From contig NZ_WINH01000001.1 in NCBI RefSeq assembly GCF_010993985.1, positions 206,421 to 270,420 on the forward strand: 64,000 nucleotides of DNA, given 5' to 3'. The stretch is from Paraferrimonas sp. SM1919 (lineage in GTDB: Bacteria; Pseudomonadota; Gammaproteobacteria; Enterobacterales; Shewanellaceae). Under the pieces are notes generated by a model, which saw nothing but the letters and a program-made list of their open reading frames with translations, did not search any database and was not told the DNA's origin. Below, one piece after another: positions 41,526-51,499 of this stretch (position 1 is its first letter; every line of letters begins with the position of its first letter). Position numbers and translations under genes: made by a program.

Positions 41526-41552
41526 TAAAAAACCCCGTAAAATACGAGGTTT
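41526..41552 (-). terminator. Terminator of the initiator-tRNA/repeat transcript
   Basis: Minus-strand stem AAACCTCGT/ACGGGGTTT (one G-T pair) followed by six T. Confidence 0.85.
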
Positions 41553-41693
41553 AACTGTCTTGACCTAGTATTAACCACATTATCCATGTGGCATGCAAAC
41601 TATGGTAAGGTTTGCACTAGCTGAACTTAATCAGCTTAAATCTCAAATAATGCTTAGAGAGTACCGAGTACTGACTACAGATTATTGAGGAAC

Positions 41694-41895
41694 TTGGATG
41701 CGGGGGCCGGATTTAATACCGATACCTTCGCTGGCTGTTATGAAGAGCTGAGCCCGAGGGCGCTTTTCACTAAGCCATCTGTCCAATACAGAATTTGGAT
41801 GCGGGGGCCGGATTTAATACCGATACCTTCGCTGGCTGTTATGAAGAGCTGAGCCCGAGGGTGCTTTTCACTAAGCCATCTGTCCAATACAGAAT
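41694..41895 (-). repeat. Two 101-bp tandem repeats ending in a tRNA-fMet 3' copy (rtT-like)
   Basis: Units 41694-41794 and 41795-41895 differ at one base I could find (C/T near 41761 and 41862). The first 21 plus-strand bases of each unit are identical to 41896-41916, the 3' end of the initiator tRNA gene including CCA. Further in, short blocks (CCGA, ACCTTCG, TTATGA, GCCCGA) keep the tRNA order with insertions, so each unit looks like a damaged tRNA 3' half plus trailer. No unit can fold as a full tRNA. Confidence 0.85.
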
Positions 41896-41896
41896 T

Positions 41897-41973
<77 letters not shown>

Positions 41974-42066
41974 CCAATAAGGTGTATTATAGAGACTCCA
42001 ACTTATACTTGCAACCTTGAATCTGAGGTTATCAAATTGATTCTGGTCACAATTTTCGCCTCCATA

Positions 42067-42086
42067 ATAAAAGGGGTTACCCTTTT
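42067..42086 (-). terminator. Hairpin after tRNA-Leu
   Basis: Stem AAAAGGG/CCCTTTT with a short loop, then TTATTATGG; a weak terminator or a processing signal between tRNA-Leu and tRNA-fMet. Confidence 0.5.
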
Positions 42087-42092
42087 GTAATA

Positions 42093-42177
42093 TGGTGCGG
42101 ATGGAGGGACTTGAACCCTCACGCCCTAGAGCACAACGACCTCAACGTTGCCTGTCTACCAATTCCAGCACATCCGC
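42093..42177 (-). tRNA. tRNA-Leu (GAG)
   Basis: 85-base class II tRNA with encoded CCA, acceptor GCGGATG/CATCCGC, anticodon loop TTGAGGT (GAG) and a long variable arm. It follows secG by 35 bp, as leuU does in Escherichia coli. Confidence 0.97.
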
Positions 42178-42212
42178 GTAACAACTAGGCTTCCACATAG
42201 TTGACCTGAGTA

Positions 42213-42536
42213 TTAGTCAGGAATTTTATCTTGTTTTGGTTGTTCAACGACTTCTTCAGTTTGAACCGGTACAGATAAATCTTCAAAACCTACTTGAGGA
42301 TTCACATTATTCGCACTCATACGGCCAATAAGCAGGCTTAAAACAAAAAAGCCAACAGCCAAAATAGCAGTAGTACGGGTTAAAAAATTACCTGAACCTG
42401 AAGAACCGAATAGCGTGGCCGAAGAACCTGCACCGAAAGACGCCCCCATATCGGCACCTTTACCTTGTTGAATAAGCACTAGTCCGATCAATGCTATTGC
42501 AACAATTACATATAAAACAATTAGTACATCGTACAT
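42213..42536 (-). CDS. secG: Preprotein translocase subunit SecG
   Basis: 107 residues with two membrane segments (about 1-22 and 52-72). The loop GKGADMGASFGAGSSATLFGS, here split as GKGADMGASFGAG and SSATLFGSSG, is the family signature. SecG helps SecYE-driven export. Starts 2 bp after tpiA, so coupled with it; tRNA-Leu follows. Confidence 0.97.
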   Translation of the reverse strand: MYDVLIVLYVIVAIALIGLVLIQQGKGADMGASFGAGSSATLFGSSGSGNFLTRTTAILAVGFFVLSLLIGRMSANNVNPQVGFEDLSVPVQTEEVVEQPKQDKIPD

Positions 42537-42538
42537 TA

Positions 42539-43318
42539 TTAAGCACTCTTTGCTATTTCACACAACTCTTTAAATTGAGCCGATTTAAGGCTTGCGCCCC
42601 CAATCAATCCACCATCTACATCAGGTTGGGCAAAAATCTCTGCCGCATTGCTTGGGTTTACACTGCCACCATATAAAATCTTTATGTTGTCAGCAGTTAC
42701 CGCTGACAGCTTCGCAACGAATTGACGAATAAACTTATGCACCTGTTGTGCTTGTTCAGACGTCGCACTTTTGCCCGTACCTATTGCCCATACCGGCTCA
42801 TAGGCAATAACCGCGTTAGCAAAAGCTTCAACACCATTGCGTTCTACAATACTTGTTAACATTTGCTCAATTACCGCAAATGTTTGCTCAGTTTCACGCT
42901 CTTCTAAGGTTTCACCAACACACAATATAGGCATTAACCCTTGGCTCAAACATGCAGCGAATTTCTCTGCCACAACTTGGTTGCTTTCAGAAAACAAGGC
43001 ACGTCTCTCAGAATGACCAACAATCACATAACTGGCTCCAAACTCTTTCAGCATGGCACCTGATAGCTCACCAGTATAAGCCCCTTGCTGATAAGCACTC
43101 AACGTTTGGGCACCTAACTTTAGTTTATCGCTTAACGGCTGATAATCATTCTGAAGCTTTGCTTGAATCCCTCCAAGATAAAGCGCGGGAGGACACACTA
43201 ACACTTCAATTGAATTATCTACTAAAGTATTTTGTAATTCAGCAAATATTTCATTGGCAAGTTCTGTATTGCCATTAAGTTTCCAATTTGCTGCTATTAA
43301 ATATTGTCTTGATGACAT
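42539..43318 (-). CDS. tpiA: Triosephosphate isomerase
   Basis: 259 residues. Interconverts dihydroxyacetone phosphate and glyceraldehyde 3-phosphate. Catalytic His in VGHSERR (about 98-104), catalytic Glu in YEPVWAIGTG (about 169-178), and the phosphate loop GGSVNPSN near 214. N-terminal ANWKLNGN has the active-site Asn and Lys. It sits between folP and secG, where some relatives have glmM as well. Confidence 0.98.
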   Translation of the reverse strand: MSSRQYLIAANWKLNGNTELANEIFAELQNTLVDNSIEVLVCPPALYLGGIQAKLQNDYQPLSDKLKLGAQTLSAYQQGAYTGELSGAMLKEFGASYVIVGHSERRALFSESNQVVAEKFAACLSQGLMPILCVGETLEERETEQTFAVIEQMLTSIVERNGVEAFANAVIAYEPVWAIGTGKSATSEQAQQVHKFIRQFVAKLSAVTADNIKILYGGSVNPSNAAEIFAQPDVDGGLIGGASLKSAQFKELCEIAKSA

Positions 43319-43387
43319 AGTGTCGCTCCTTGTAAGCGGCGGAAATAATATCTAACCACGGGTTAACTTACAAGAGTTTTACTGATT

Positions 43388-43421
43388 AAAACAGCTAACC
43401 GTGATTAGTATGCTGTTTTTT
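43388..43421 (-). terminator. Possible terminator after folP
   Basis: Stem AAAACAGC/GCTGTTTT with a 16-base loop between folP and tpiA; on the minus strand no proper T run follows, so weak. Confidence 0.3.
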
Positions 43422-43455
43422 TACCCACATACCCCCTTAATAGGTACGCCACTGA

Positions 43456-44301
43456 TTACTGAGTAACCAAGCTTGGGTTACGGCAAGCTTGCCACACCTT
43501 GATTGCATCTAAGGTAGCTTGCGTATCATGAACTCGAAAAATATGAGCACCTTGCTGTAATCCATATAAAGCAGCCGCAAGAGAACCCGCCAGCCTTTGA
43601 TCAGCTTCGTTATCTAACAGCTTACCTATCATACTCTTACGTGACACTCCAAGTAACATAGGTAGTCCAAAGTCATCAAAGGCTTTAATTTGGTTCATTA
43701 GCTGGTAGTTATGCTGCAGGGTTTTACCAAAACCAAAGCCTAAATCTAAGATCAATTTATCTTTATTAATCCCAGCTTGCTGACAGGCATCAATCCGCTC
43801 GTCAAAAAAAGTCTTAATATCCGTTATCAAATCGCGGTATTGAGGGTTTAATTGCATCGTTCTTGGTGTGCCTTGCATATGCATTAGACACACTGGTACG
43901 TCTGCTATGGCAGCAGCTTGCAAAGCACCGGGTAAACTTAACGCACAAACATCATTGATAATATCCGCACCTGCGGCTACCGCCTGGGTCATGACTTCAG
44001 CTTTTGAGGTATCAATAGAGATCATCAACTCTGTATGTTTACGGATCCCCTCAATCACGGGTATCACTCGATTGAGCTCTTCTTTAAGGGCAACCTCAGG
44101 CGCCCCTGGCCGGGTTGACTCGCCACCAATATCAAGAATTTTCACTCCCTGCTCAACCATGGCTAAAGCTTGCTCGATGGCTTTGTTGGTTTGCAGGTAT
44201 TTACCTCCATCTGAAAAGGAGTCAGGGGTAGTATTAATGATTCCCATAACAACTGGGTTATCTAAACTTAAGATTTTATTTTTGGTTTTTATCTGATACA
44301 T
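43456..44301 (-). CDS. folP: Dihydropteroate synthase
   Basis: 281 residues. Joins 6-hydroxymethyl-dihydropterin diphosphate to p-aminobenzoate in folate synthesis; target of sulfonamides. Conserved NTTPDSFSDGG (about 23-33), GGESTRPGA (about 58-66), DIINDV and the C-terminal RVHDT are visible. It lies 63 bp after ftsH, beyond a terminator. No glmM follows it. Confidence 0.97.
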   Translation of the reverse strand: MYQIKTKNKILSLDNPVVMGIINTTPDSFSDGGKYLQTNKAIEQALAMVEQGVKILDIGGESTRPGAPEVALKEELNRVIPVIEGIRKHTELMISIDTSKAEVMTQAVAAGADIINDVCALSLPGALQAAAIADVPVCLMHMQGTPRTMQLNPQYRDLITDIKTFFDERIDACQQAGINKDKLILDLGFGFGKTLQHNYQLMNQIKAFDDFGLPMLLGVSRKSMIGKLLDNEADQRLAGSLAAALYGLQQGAHIFRVHDTQATLDAIKVWQACRNPSLVTQ

Positions 44302-44321
44302 AACAACAACTATTAACCATC

Positions 44322-44347
44322 AAAAAAGCCCCGTAATCACGGGGCTT
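44322..44347 (-). terminator. Terminator of ftsH
   Basis: Stem AAGCCCCGT/ACGGGGCTT followed by six T on the minus strand. Confidence 0.88.
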
Positions 44348-44364
44348 AACTATTTTAAAATGAA

Positions 44365-46290
44365 CTAAGCGTTAGCTTCATCTGTCGTTGATGAAGGACC
44401 AGCTTTAGGCTCAGATTCACCTTGTTCGGCAGCAGGCTTGTCGTCATCATTTTTTGGTTCCGTCCAATCAGCAGGCTGTCTAACAGGTTTACGCGCCATG
44501 AGATCATCGATTTGAGCGGCATCGATAGTTTCATATTTCATCAAAGCGTCTTTCATTGAGTGCAAAATATCGATATTGTCATTCAGTATTTGCTCAGCGC
44601 GCTGATAATTTGTATCGACTAGATGTTTAATTTCAGCATCAATCAAAGTAGCCGTTTCATCGGACATATGCTTAGCCTTCGCCATCGAGCGGCCTAGGAA
44701 CACTTCACCATCTTCTTCGGCATAGAGCATTGGCCCCAGTTTGTCCGATAGACCCCATTGAGTCACCATCTTGCGGGCTATATCCGTTGCTCGTTCAATA
44801 TCATTAGAGGCACCCGTGGTTACCTTATCAAAGCCATAAATAATAGCTTCAGCTAAACGACCACCGTATAGCGATGATATCATCGATTCTAGATGCTGTT
44901 TTGAATGGCTTACACGGTCTTGTTCAGGCAAATACATGGTCACACCAAGAGCACGTCCTCGAGGGATGATAGATACCTTATAAACAGGATCATGTTCTGG
45001 AACAAGACGACCGACAATCGCATGCCCAGCTTCATGATAAGCTGTCATTTCTTTTTCCGCCTCACTCATTACCATTGAGCGACGCTCTGAACCCATAAGA
45101 ATTTTATCTTTGGCTTTCTCAAACAGTTCCATGGTTACTAACTTGTGGTCACCACGAGCTGCAAAAAGTGCGGCTTCATTCACTAGGTTGGCAAGTTCAG
45201 CTCCTGAGAACCCTGGAGTACCACGAGCAATTAAGGACGCTTTAACATCATCAGCAATTGGCACTTTGCGCATGTGTACTTCCAAAATCTGTTCACGGCC
45301 ACGAACATCAGGCAGTCCAACAGTCACTTGACGGTCAAAACGACCTGGGCGTAATAACGCTGGATCAAGTACATCAGGACGGTTAGTTGCCGCGATAACA
45401 ATGATACCTTCGTTACCTTCAAACCCATCCATTTCAACTAACATTTGGTTTAGGGTTTGCTCTCGCTCATCATGCCCCCCACCAAGACCTGCGCCACGTT
45501 GACGCCCAACCGCATCAATTTCATCGATGAAAATAATACATGGGGCTGACTTTTTCGCTTGTTCAAACATGTCACGTACACGAGACGCACCCACACCCAC
45601 GAACATTTCTACAAAATCAGAACCTGAGATAGTGAAAAACGGTACCTTGGCTTCACCAGCAATTGCTTTAGCTAATAAGGTTTTACCGGTACCTGGAGGA
45701 CCAACCATTAGCACCCCAGTAGGGATTTTACCGCCAAGACGTTGGAATTTTGTTGGGTCTCTAAGGTAATCAACTAATTCTGAGACCTCTTCTTTGGCTT
45801 CATCACAACCCGCGACATCGGCAAAAGTGGTTTTAATTTTATCCTCAGGCATCAGCTTGGCTTTACTTTTGCCGAATGACATGGCGCCTTTACCGCCACC
45901 ACCTTGCATTTGACGCATGAAGAAAATCCATACCCCGATCAGTAAAATCATTGGGAACCAGGATATAAAGATTGACGTCAGCATGCTTGGCTCTTCAGGG
46001 GCGGTACCCTTGAGATCAATATTAGCTCGCTTTAGATCGTTAATTAAATCAAGATCGGTAATAGGCATGACCGTGGTGAATGATTCCCCTGAAGTCATCT
46101 TGCCCTTGATGGTTTGACGATCACTCGCGATCGTCACCTCTTGGATTTGTCGAGACTCCACCGCATTTAGGAACTGGGTGTAATTCATCTGGGCAGCGCT
46201 ACCCGATGAAGGGGAGTACTCTTTAAATACTGACATTAATACTACTGCGATGACCGTCCATAGTATTAAATTCTTGACCATATCACTCAA
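44365..46290 (-). CDS. ftsH: ATP-dependent zinc metalloprotease FtsH
   Basis: 641 residues. Inner-membrane AAA+ protease that degrades misfolded membrane proteins and regulators such as LpxC and sigma-32. Membrane segments at about 7-22 and 104-124, Walker A GPPGTGKT (197-204), Walker B IIFIDE (252-257), second region of homology around 300-320, and the zinc site HEAGH (419-423). It follows rlmE by 43 bp, as in enterics. Confidence 0.98.
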   Translation of the reverse strand: MSDMVKNLILWTVIAVVLMSVFKEYSPSSGSAAQMNYTQFLNAVESRQIQEVTIASDRQTIKGKMTSGESFTTVMPITDLDLINDLKRANIDLKGTAPEEPSMLTSIFISWFPMILLIGVWIFFMRQMQGGGGKGAMSFGKSKAKLMPEDKIKTTFADVAGCDEAKEEVSELVDYLRDPTKFQRLGGKIPTGVLMVGPPGTGKTLLAKAIAGEAKVPFFTISGSDFVEMFVGVGASRVRDMFEQAKKSAPCIIFIDEIDAVGRQRGAGLGGGHDEREQTLNQMLVEMDGFEGNEGIIVIAATNRPDVLDPALLRPGRFDRQVTVGLPDVRGREQILEVHMRKVPIADDVKASLIARGTPGFSGAELANLVNEAALFAARGDHKLVTMELFEKAKDKILMGSERRSMVMSEAEKEMTAYHEAGHAIVGRLVPEHDPVYKVSIIPRGRALGVTMYLPEQDRVSHSKQHLESMISSLYGGRLAEAIIYGFDKVTTGASNDIERATDIARKMVTQWGLSDKLGPMLYAEEDGEVFLGRSMAKAKHMSDETATLIDAEIKHLVDTNYQRAEQILNDNIDILHSMKDALMKYETIDAAQIDDLMARKPVRQPADWTEPKNDDDKPAAEQGESEPKAGPSSTTDEANA

Positions 46291-46333
46291 ATTTTTAGAC
46301 CTCTGAAGGCTGAAAGGTTTTAACTACAGGTTA

Positions 46334-46966
46334 CTATAACTTGTAACCTGTCGCTACTATGAAAACTTCACGTGAGCGAGATCTTGAAGAATCTGGCTTA
46401 CGAGACTTTACAACTTTAAATGCTTTACGTACTTCCGCAAGGAATTGATCAAATCCCTCTCCCTGAAATACTTTAACGACGAAGCTGCCATTTGGCGCAA
46501 GCACTTGATGACACATATCTAAAGCTAGCTCTACTAAATACATAGCACGAGGCTGGTCAATGGCACCTGAACCACTCATATTGGGGGCCATATCGGACAT
46601 TACAACATCAATTTTTTGATCACCAACACGATTTAAAATAGCGTTTAGTACGGCTTCATCTCTGAAATCACCCTGCAGGAAATCAACACCGGCAATTGGA
46701 TCCATAGGTAGCAGATCACAGGCAATCACTCGTCCTTCAGGGGCAACGATAGAAGCAGATAATTGTGACCAACCACCAGGGGCAGCACCTAAATCCACTA
46801 CATTCATACCAGGGCGAAGTAACTTATCTTTGTTTTGGATCTCATCGAGTTTAAAAAAAGCACGTGAACGTAAGCCTTTTTTCTGGGCTTCCTTCACATA
46901 TTTATCATCAAAATGCTCTTTTAACCATCTCTTTGAGCTAACACTACGATTTTTTGATTCTGACAT
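46334..46966 (-). CDS. rlmE: 23S rRNA 2'-O-methyltransferase RlmE (RrmJ/FtsJ)
   Basis: 210 residues. Methylates U2552 in the 23S A loop, a late 50S step. The N-terminal positively charged tail, the SAM motif [11 protein letters not shown] (about 58-68), MSDMAPN (about 121-127) and VVKVFQG (about 160-166) supply the K-D-K-E catalytic set. It is a heat-shock gene in Escherichia coli; no such promoter could be set here. Confidence 0.96.
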   Translation of the reverse strand: MSESKNRSVSSKRWLKEHFDDKYVKEAQKKGLRSRAFFKLDEIQNKDKLLRPGMNVVDLGAAPGGWSQLSASIVAPEGRVIACDLLPMDPIAGVDFLQGDFRDEAVLNAILNRVGDQKIDVVMSDMAPNMSGSGAIDQPRAMYLVELALDMCHQVLAPNGSFVVKVFQGEGFDQFLAEVRKAFKVVKSRKPDSSRSRSREVFIVATGYKL

Positions 46967-47058
46967 TAGGTATAGATAACCAATTCAAGTTAAACTACTT
47001 AATATATGGGGCTAAATACCCCGAGTTTCAAGTACTGATAGAAAAAAGTTGATTACTA

Positions 47059-47358
47059 ATGAATTTAACAAACAAGCAAAAGCAACATTTAAAAGGTCTC
47101 GCCCATTCACTTAAGCCGGTTGTGCTTCTTGGAGCAAACGGTTTGACCGAAGGCGTATTAGCCGAAATCAACATTGCTTTGGATCATCACGAGCTGATAA
47201 AAGTTAAAGTTGCCAGTGAAGACCGTGAACTTAAAAATGCAGTAATTGATGCTATTGTTCGCGAAACTGCCGCAGTTAAAGTTCAAACTATTGGCCATAT
47301 TTTGGTTCTATTTCGTCCAAGCGAAAAGAAAAAAATCGTATTACCAAAAGCTCGTTAA
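47059..47358 (+). CDS. yhbY: Ribosome assembly RNA-binding protein YhbY
   Basis: 99-residue CRM/KH-like RNA-binding protein associated with pre-50S particles. Starts MNLTNKQKQHLKGLAHSLKPVV, and the GANGLTEGVLAEINIALDHHELIKVKV core is visible as adjoining GANGLTEGVLAEI and DHHELIKVKV. Divergent from rlmE, as in enterics. Confidence 0.95.
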   Translation: MNLTNKQKQHLKGLAHSLKPVVLLGANGLTEGVLAEINIALDHHELIKVKVASEDRELKNAVIDAIVRETAAVKVQTIGHILVLFRPSEKKKIVLPKAR

Positions 47359-47366
47359 TTTTAAAA

Positions 47367-47397
47367 TAAAAGCCGCTGCTGATGCAGCGGCTTTTTT
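47367..47397 (+). terminator. Terminator of yhbY
   Basis: Stem AGCCGCTGC/GCAGCGGCT with TGAT loop, then six T; the A run before it lets it serve greA in the other direction too. Confidence 0.92.
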
Positions 47398-47422
47398 GTA
47401 AAAAAATTTTTCTAAAACTGTT

Positions 47423-47899
47423 TTAGATGTATTGTACTTTTACAATTTCAAAGTCAGTTTCTCCGCCTGGAGTGACGATTGTGACTTCATCATCTTGCAT
47501 CTTGCCTATTAGACCGCGTGCTATTGGCGAATTAACCGAAATTAAATTGTTTTTAATGTTTGCTTCATCGTCACCAACAATTCGATAAGTATGCTCTTCA
47601 TCGTTTTCAAGATTTAAAATGGTAACGGTAGCACCAAAGATAACCTTACCAGTAAAAGTCATTTTTGTTACATCGATAATTTGCGCATTAGATAACTTAC
47701 CTTCAAGATCACGAATACGTGCTTCACACAAACCTTGTTCTTCACGGGCAGCATGATATTCAGCGTTTTCTTTTAAATCACCTAATGCTGCGGCTTCACC
47801 AATAGCATGGGAGATAGCTGGACGCCTTTCATGCTTTAAATAATCTAACTCTTCACGAAGCTGCTGAGCTCCGACTGTAGTCATTGGAACTTGATTCAT
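47423..47899 (-). CDS. greA: Transcription elongation factor GreA
   Basis: 158 residues. Restarts backtracked RNA polymerase by stimulating transcript cleavage. The N-terminal coiled coil has the catalytic acidic tip within [12 protein letters not shown] (about 40-51), and the C-terminal FKBP-like domain has [10 protein letters not shown] and [13 protein letters not shown]. It is downstream of carB in the same orientation but behind a terminator and its own 310-bp leader. Confidence 0.98.
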   Translation of the reverse strand: MNQVPMTTVGAQQLREELDYLKHERRPAISHAIGEAAALGDLKENAEYHAAREEQGLCEARIRDLEGKLSNAQIIDVTKMTFTGKVIFGATVTILNLENDEEHTYRIVGDDEANIKNNLISVNSPIARGLIGKMQDDEVTIVTPGGETDFEIVKVQYI

Positions 47900-48210
47900 A
47901 AGTCATTAATCTCTTTCACTGCACTTTCTTTTCTTTACAAAAGTACATTTAAATATTTCATTTGGTTTCATTGTAATATGCTCTGGCCTGATAACCAACC
48001 CCCCATGCCCAATAAAATAGCCCTTGAAGCTATCAGACTAAATCCATTTTTTTGTGGATATTTATTGATTAATGATAACGACAACAGCCATGGCGAACAA
48101 AACGGCAACATCCCCCTTCGTACCCCGTAAATACAACCCTAGAGTGCTCGAAGGCTAATTTCAAAGATATCGCATTACGGTCTAGTTAACATTGGCAGGA
48201 CTTTATACGC
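47900..48210. other. Gene-free stretch between greA and carB
   Basis: No convincing gene on either strand; one plus-strand frame (47891-48130) has no ribosome site, no recognisable domain and runs head-on into greA. The greA promoter presumably lies here. Confidence 0.6.
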
Positions 48211-48240
48211 AAAAAAAAACCACCCGTAGGTGGTTTTTTT
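48211..48240 (-). terminator. Terminator of carAB
   Basis: Stem AAAAACCACC/GGTGGTTTTT with a CGTA loop and a long T run on the minus strand, 11 bp past the carB stop. Confidence 0.93.
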
Positions 48241-48251
48241 ATGAGGCGTGA

Positions 48252-51200
48252 TTACCCTAGAGAAGCGGTTCTAGCATGCAGTTCCTGCACAGAGCGCACA
48301 TTGCCTTTGTCATCTTCAGCGTGAGCCAAACAAGTTGCGAATGCTGCATTCATGGTTGTGGTGTAGTTAACTTTAGCTGCTAACGCCCCACCACGTAACT
48401 GACGCGAATCTTCAATCGCTTGACGACCTTCAGTGGTGTTCACTATGTAGGTGTATTCATCGTTCTTGATTCGATCAAGAATGTGTGGACGACCTTCGTG
48501 TACCTTGTTCACAAGACGAGGGTTAATGCCCGCTTCACCTAATGCCACAGCAGTACCGTGGGTAGCATCAATTTCATAACCCAATGCAATCAAACGTGAG
48601 GCTAAGTCTGCCACTTTCTTCTTGTCAGAATTACGAACAGAAATCAGCGCGCGGCCAGACTTAGGCACATCCTTAACAGAACCCAGTTGTGCTTTGGCGT
48701 AAGCTTCAGCGAAGGTTTCACCGACACCCATCACCTCACCGGTTGAGCGCATTTCAGGCCCGAGTAGAGGATCCACACCTGGGAACTTGTTAAACGGCAG
48801 TACCACCTCTTTAACTGAGTAGTAAGGAGGAATAATTTCCTTAGTAATGCCCTGCTCTTGCAGAGATTGACCGGCCATTACACGAGCCGCAATCTTAGCG
48901 ACCGCCATACCCGTGGCTTTAGATACAAATGGTACCGTACGCGCAGCGCGCGGGTTCACCTCAATGAGGTAAATCACATCGTCTTTAATCGCGAACTGAG
49001 TATTCATCAAACCTTTTACACCTAGCTCAAGGGCAAGTTTGCGTACCTGTACGCGCATCTCGTCTTGGATTGCAGGGCTTAGGGTGTATGGAGGCAGCGA
49101 ACAACCTGAGTCACCAGAGTGAACCCCCGCTTGCTCAATGTGCTCCATAATACCCGCAATCACTACGTCTTTGCCGTCACAAATGGTATCAATATCTACT
49201 TCAATCGCATCGTCTAGGAAACGGTCTAGCAGTACTGGTGATTCGTTAGAAACACTGACCGCTTCGTTGAAGTAACGACGTAAATCAGGCTCATCGTATA
49301 CGATTTCCATCGCACGACCACCTAGTACATATGAAGGTCGTACAACCAGTGGGTAACCGATACGCTCAGCATCTGCAACGGCACCTTCAATGGTGGTTAC
49401 GGTTGAGTTTTCAGGTTGTTTTAAGCCTAAACGCTCAACCGCTTGTTGGAAACGCTCACGGTCTTCAGCGCGGTCAATTGCATCTGGGCTAGTACCAATA
49501 ATCGGCACACCAGCGGCTTCTAAGGCACGGGCAAGTTTCAGTGGAGTTTGACCACCGTATTGCACGATAACCCCTTTCGGGTTTTCAACACGTACGATTT
49601 CTAATACGTCTTCGAAGGTTACTGGCTCAAAGTACAGACGGTCTGAGGTATCGTAGTCGGTCGATACTGTCTCTGGGTTACAGTTAACCATAATGGTTTC
49701 ATAACCGTCTTCACGTAGCGCAAGGGCCGCGTGTACACAACAGTAATCAAACTCAATACCCTGGCCAATACGGTTCGGGCCACCACCTAGAACAATAATT
49801 TTGTCTTTATCTGACGGTGCCGCTTCACACTCTTCATCATAGGTAGAGTACATATAAGCGGTGTCGGTTGAGAACTCAGCTGCACAGGTATCTACACGCT
49901 TGTACACAGGAAGAATATTGTGCTCGTAGCGACGCTTACGTACTTCTGATTCAGCCACACCCAGGATAGTTGCTAAGCGAGAATCAGAGAAACCTTTACG
50001 CTTAAGTTTACGTAGGAAAGTTTCCGTTAGGCCGACTAGGCCGCCCGCTTGCACTTCTTTTTCTAGGTTAATTAGGTCTTCAATCTGTACTAAGTACCAA
50101 CGATCTACGTTAGTAAGCTTAAATACAGTATCTACAGACCAACCTGCACGGAAGGCATCAGCGATGTATAGAATACGGTCAGGACCCGGCTCACGCAGTT
50201 CGTGACGTAGCTTATTTACGGCTTCGTAGTGGTTTAGGTCAACTTGAGGGGTGAAACCATCAATACCAATTTCTAGACCACGAAGGGCTTTTTGTAGCGA
50301 CTCTTGCTGGGTACGGCCAATCGCCATAACTTCACCAACAGACTTCATTTGAGTGGTTAGACGGTCGTTAGCACCAGCAAACTTCTCAAAGTTAAAGCGT
50401 GGGATCTTAGTCACAACGTAGTCAATCGCTGGCTCGAACGATGCTGGTGTTTTGCCACCAGTAATGTCGTTCATTAGCTCGTCTAGGGTAAAGCCTACCG
50501 CAAGTTTTGCTGCAATTTTTGCAATTGGGAAACCCGTTGCTTTAGAAGCTAATGCCGATGAACGTGATACACGAGGGTTCATCTCAATGATAACCATACG
50601 GCCATCTTTCGGGTTAACACCAAACTGTACGTTAGAACCACCGGTTTCAACACCAATTTCACGCAGTACCGCCATCGAAGCGTTACGCATTAGTTGGTAT
50701 TCTTTGTCGGTTAGGGTTTGAGCAGGTGCAACGGTGATTGAGTCACCAGTGTGAACGCCCATAGCATCGAAGTTCTCAATCGAACAAACAATAATACAGT
50801 TATCATTGCGGTCACGTACTACTTCCATTTCGTACTCTTTCCAACCAATCAACGACTCATCAATTAATAGTTCGTTAGTTGGTGAAAGATCTAGACCACG
50901 GGCACAAATTTCTTCGAACTCTTCCTTGTTATAAGCGATACCACCGCCGCTACCACCCATGGTGAACGATGGACGAATAATACAAGGGAAACCTACCATA
51001 TCTAAAACTTTATAGGCTTCTTCCATTGATTTAGCAGTATCCGCACGAGGGCACTCTAAACCAATTTTTTTCATCGCTTTATCAAAGCGTGAACGGTCTT
51101 CTGCTTTATCAATCGCATCAGCCGTGGCGCCAATCATTTCAACACCGAACTCTTTAAGTACGCCTTTGGCTTCCAGCTCTAGGGCACAATTCAGTGCAGT

Positions 51201-51479
51201 TTGGCCACCCATAGTAGGCAGTACCGCATCTGGACGCTCTTTAGCAATAATATTGCGAACCACTTCCCAGTGAATCGGCTCGATGTAAGTGGCATCGGCC
51301 ATTTCTGGATCAGTCATAATAGTGGCAGGGTTCGAGTTAACCAGAATAACTCGGTAACCTTCTTCACGAAGGGCTTTACATGCTTGTGCACCTGAGTAAT
51401 CAAACTCACAAGCCTGACCAATCACAATTGGTCCCGCGCCTAAAATTAGAATGCTTTTAATGTCAGTACGTTTTGGCAT
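48252..51479 (-). CDS. carB: Carbamoyl-phosphate synthase large subunit
   Basis: 1075 residues. Uses ammonia from CarA, bicarbonate and two ATP to make carbamoyl phosphate for pyrimidine and arginine synthesis. Two homologous ATP-grasp halves (about 1-400 and 550-935), each with a [20 protein letters not shown] motif; the oligomerisation region lies between; the C-terminal MGS-like allosteric domain is about 936-1075. It starts 20 bp after carA and forms the carAB operon. Confidence 0.99.
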   Translation of the reverse strand: MPKRTDIKSILILGAGPIVIGQACEFDYSGAQACKALREEGYRVILVNSNPATIMTDPEMADATYIEPIHWEVVRNIIAKERPDAVLPTMGGQTALNCALELEAKGVLKEFGVEMIGATADAIDKAEDRSRFDKAMKKIGLECPRADTAKSMEEAYKVLDMVGFPCIIRPSFTMGGSGGGIAYNKEEFEEICARGLDLSPTNELLIDESLIGWKEYEMEVVRDRNDNCIIVCSIENFDAMGVHTGDSITVAPAQTLTDKEYQLMRNASMAVLREIGVETGGSNVQFGVNPKDGRMVIIEMNPRVSRSSALASKATGFPIAKIAAKLAVGFTLDELMNDITGGKTPASFEPAIDYVVTKIPRFNFEKFAGANDRLTTQMKSVGEVMAIGRTQQESLQKALRGLEIGIDGFTPQVDLNHYEAVNKLRHELREPGPDRILYIADAFRAGWSVDTVFKLTNVDRWYLVQIEDLINLEKEVQAGGLVGLTETFLRKLKRKGFSDSRLATILGVAESEVRKRRYEHNILPVYKRVDTCAAEFSTDTAYMYSTYDEECEAAPSDKDKIIVLGGGPNRIGQGIEFDYCCVHAALALREDGYETIMVNCNPETVSTDYDTSDRLYFEPVTFEDVLEIVRVENPKGVIVQYGGQTPLKLARALEAAGVPIIGTSPDAIDRAEDRERFQQAVERLGLKQPENSTVTTIEGAVADAERIGYPLVVRPSYVLGGRAMEIVYDEPDLRRYFNEAVSVSNESPVLLDRFLDDAIEVDIDTICDGKDVVIAGIMEHIEQAGVHSGDSGCSLPPYTLSPAIQDEMRVQVRKLALELGVKGLMNTQFAIKDDVIYLIEVNPRAARTVPFVSKATGMAVAKIAARVMAGQSLQEQGITKEIIPPYYSVKEVVLPFNKFPGVDPLLGPEMRSTGEVMGVGETFAEAYAKAQLGSVKDVPKSGRALISVRNSDKKKVADLASRLIALGYEIDATHGTAVALGEAGINPRLVNKVHEGRPHILDRIKNDEYTYIVNTTEGRQAIEDSRQLRGGALAAKVNYTTTMNAAFATCLAHAEDDKGNVRSVQELHARTASLG

Positions 51480-51499
51480 TGTTACTTATTCTCCAGAGA

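Larger units (their letters stand above)
41415..41693 (-). other. Hairpin-rich leader between the fMet repeats and rimP
   Basis: No open frame. On the minus strand, in order: AGTAC/GTACT (41660-41672), AGCTGA/TCAGCT (41619-41636), GCAAAC/GTTTGC (41595-41615), CCACAT/ATGTGG (41575-41591), terminator (41526-41552), a possible -10 TATAAA (41470-41475), then a second terminator (41432-41452). The promoter for rimP, if separate, must lie between the two terminators or within this stretch. Confidence 0.65.

Noticed and set aside
43319..43455. Possible glmM remnant between folP and tpiA
   Set aside because: The 137-bp gap has no coding similarity that I can see.
47891..48130. 79-codon plus-strand frame between greA and carB
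   Set aside because: No ribosome site, no recognisable domain, opposite to greA and partly over its start.
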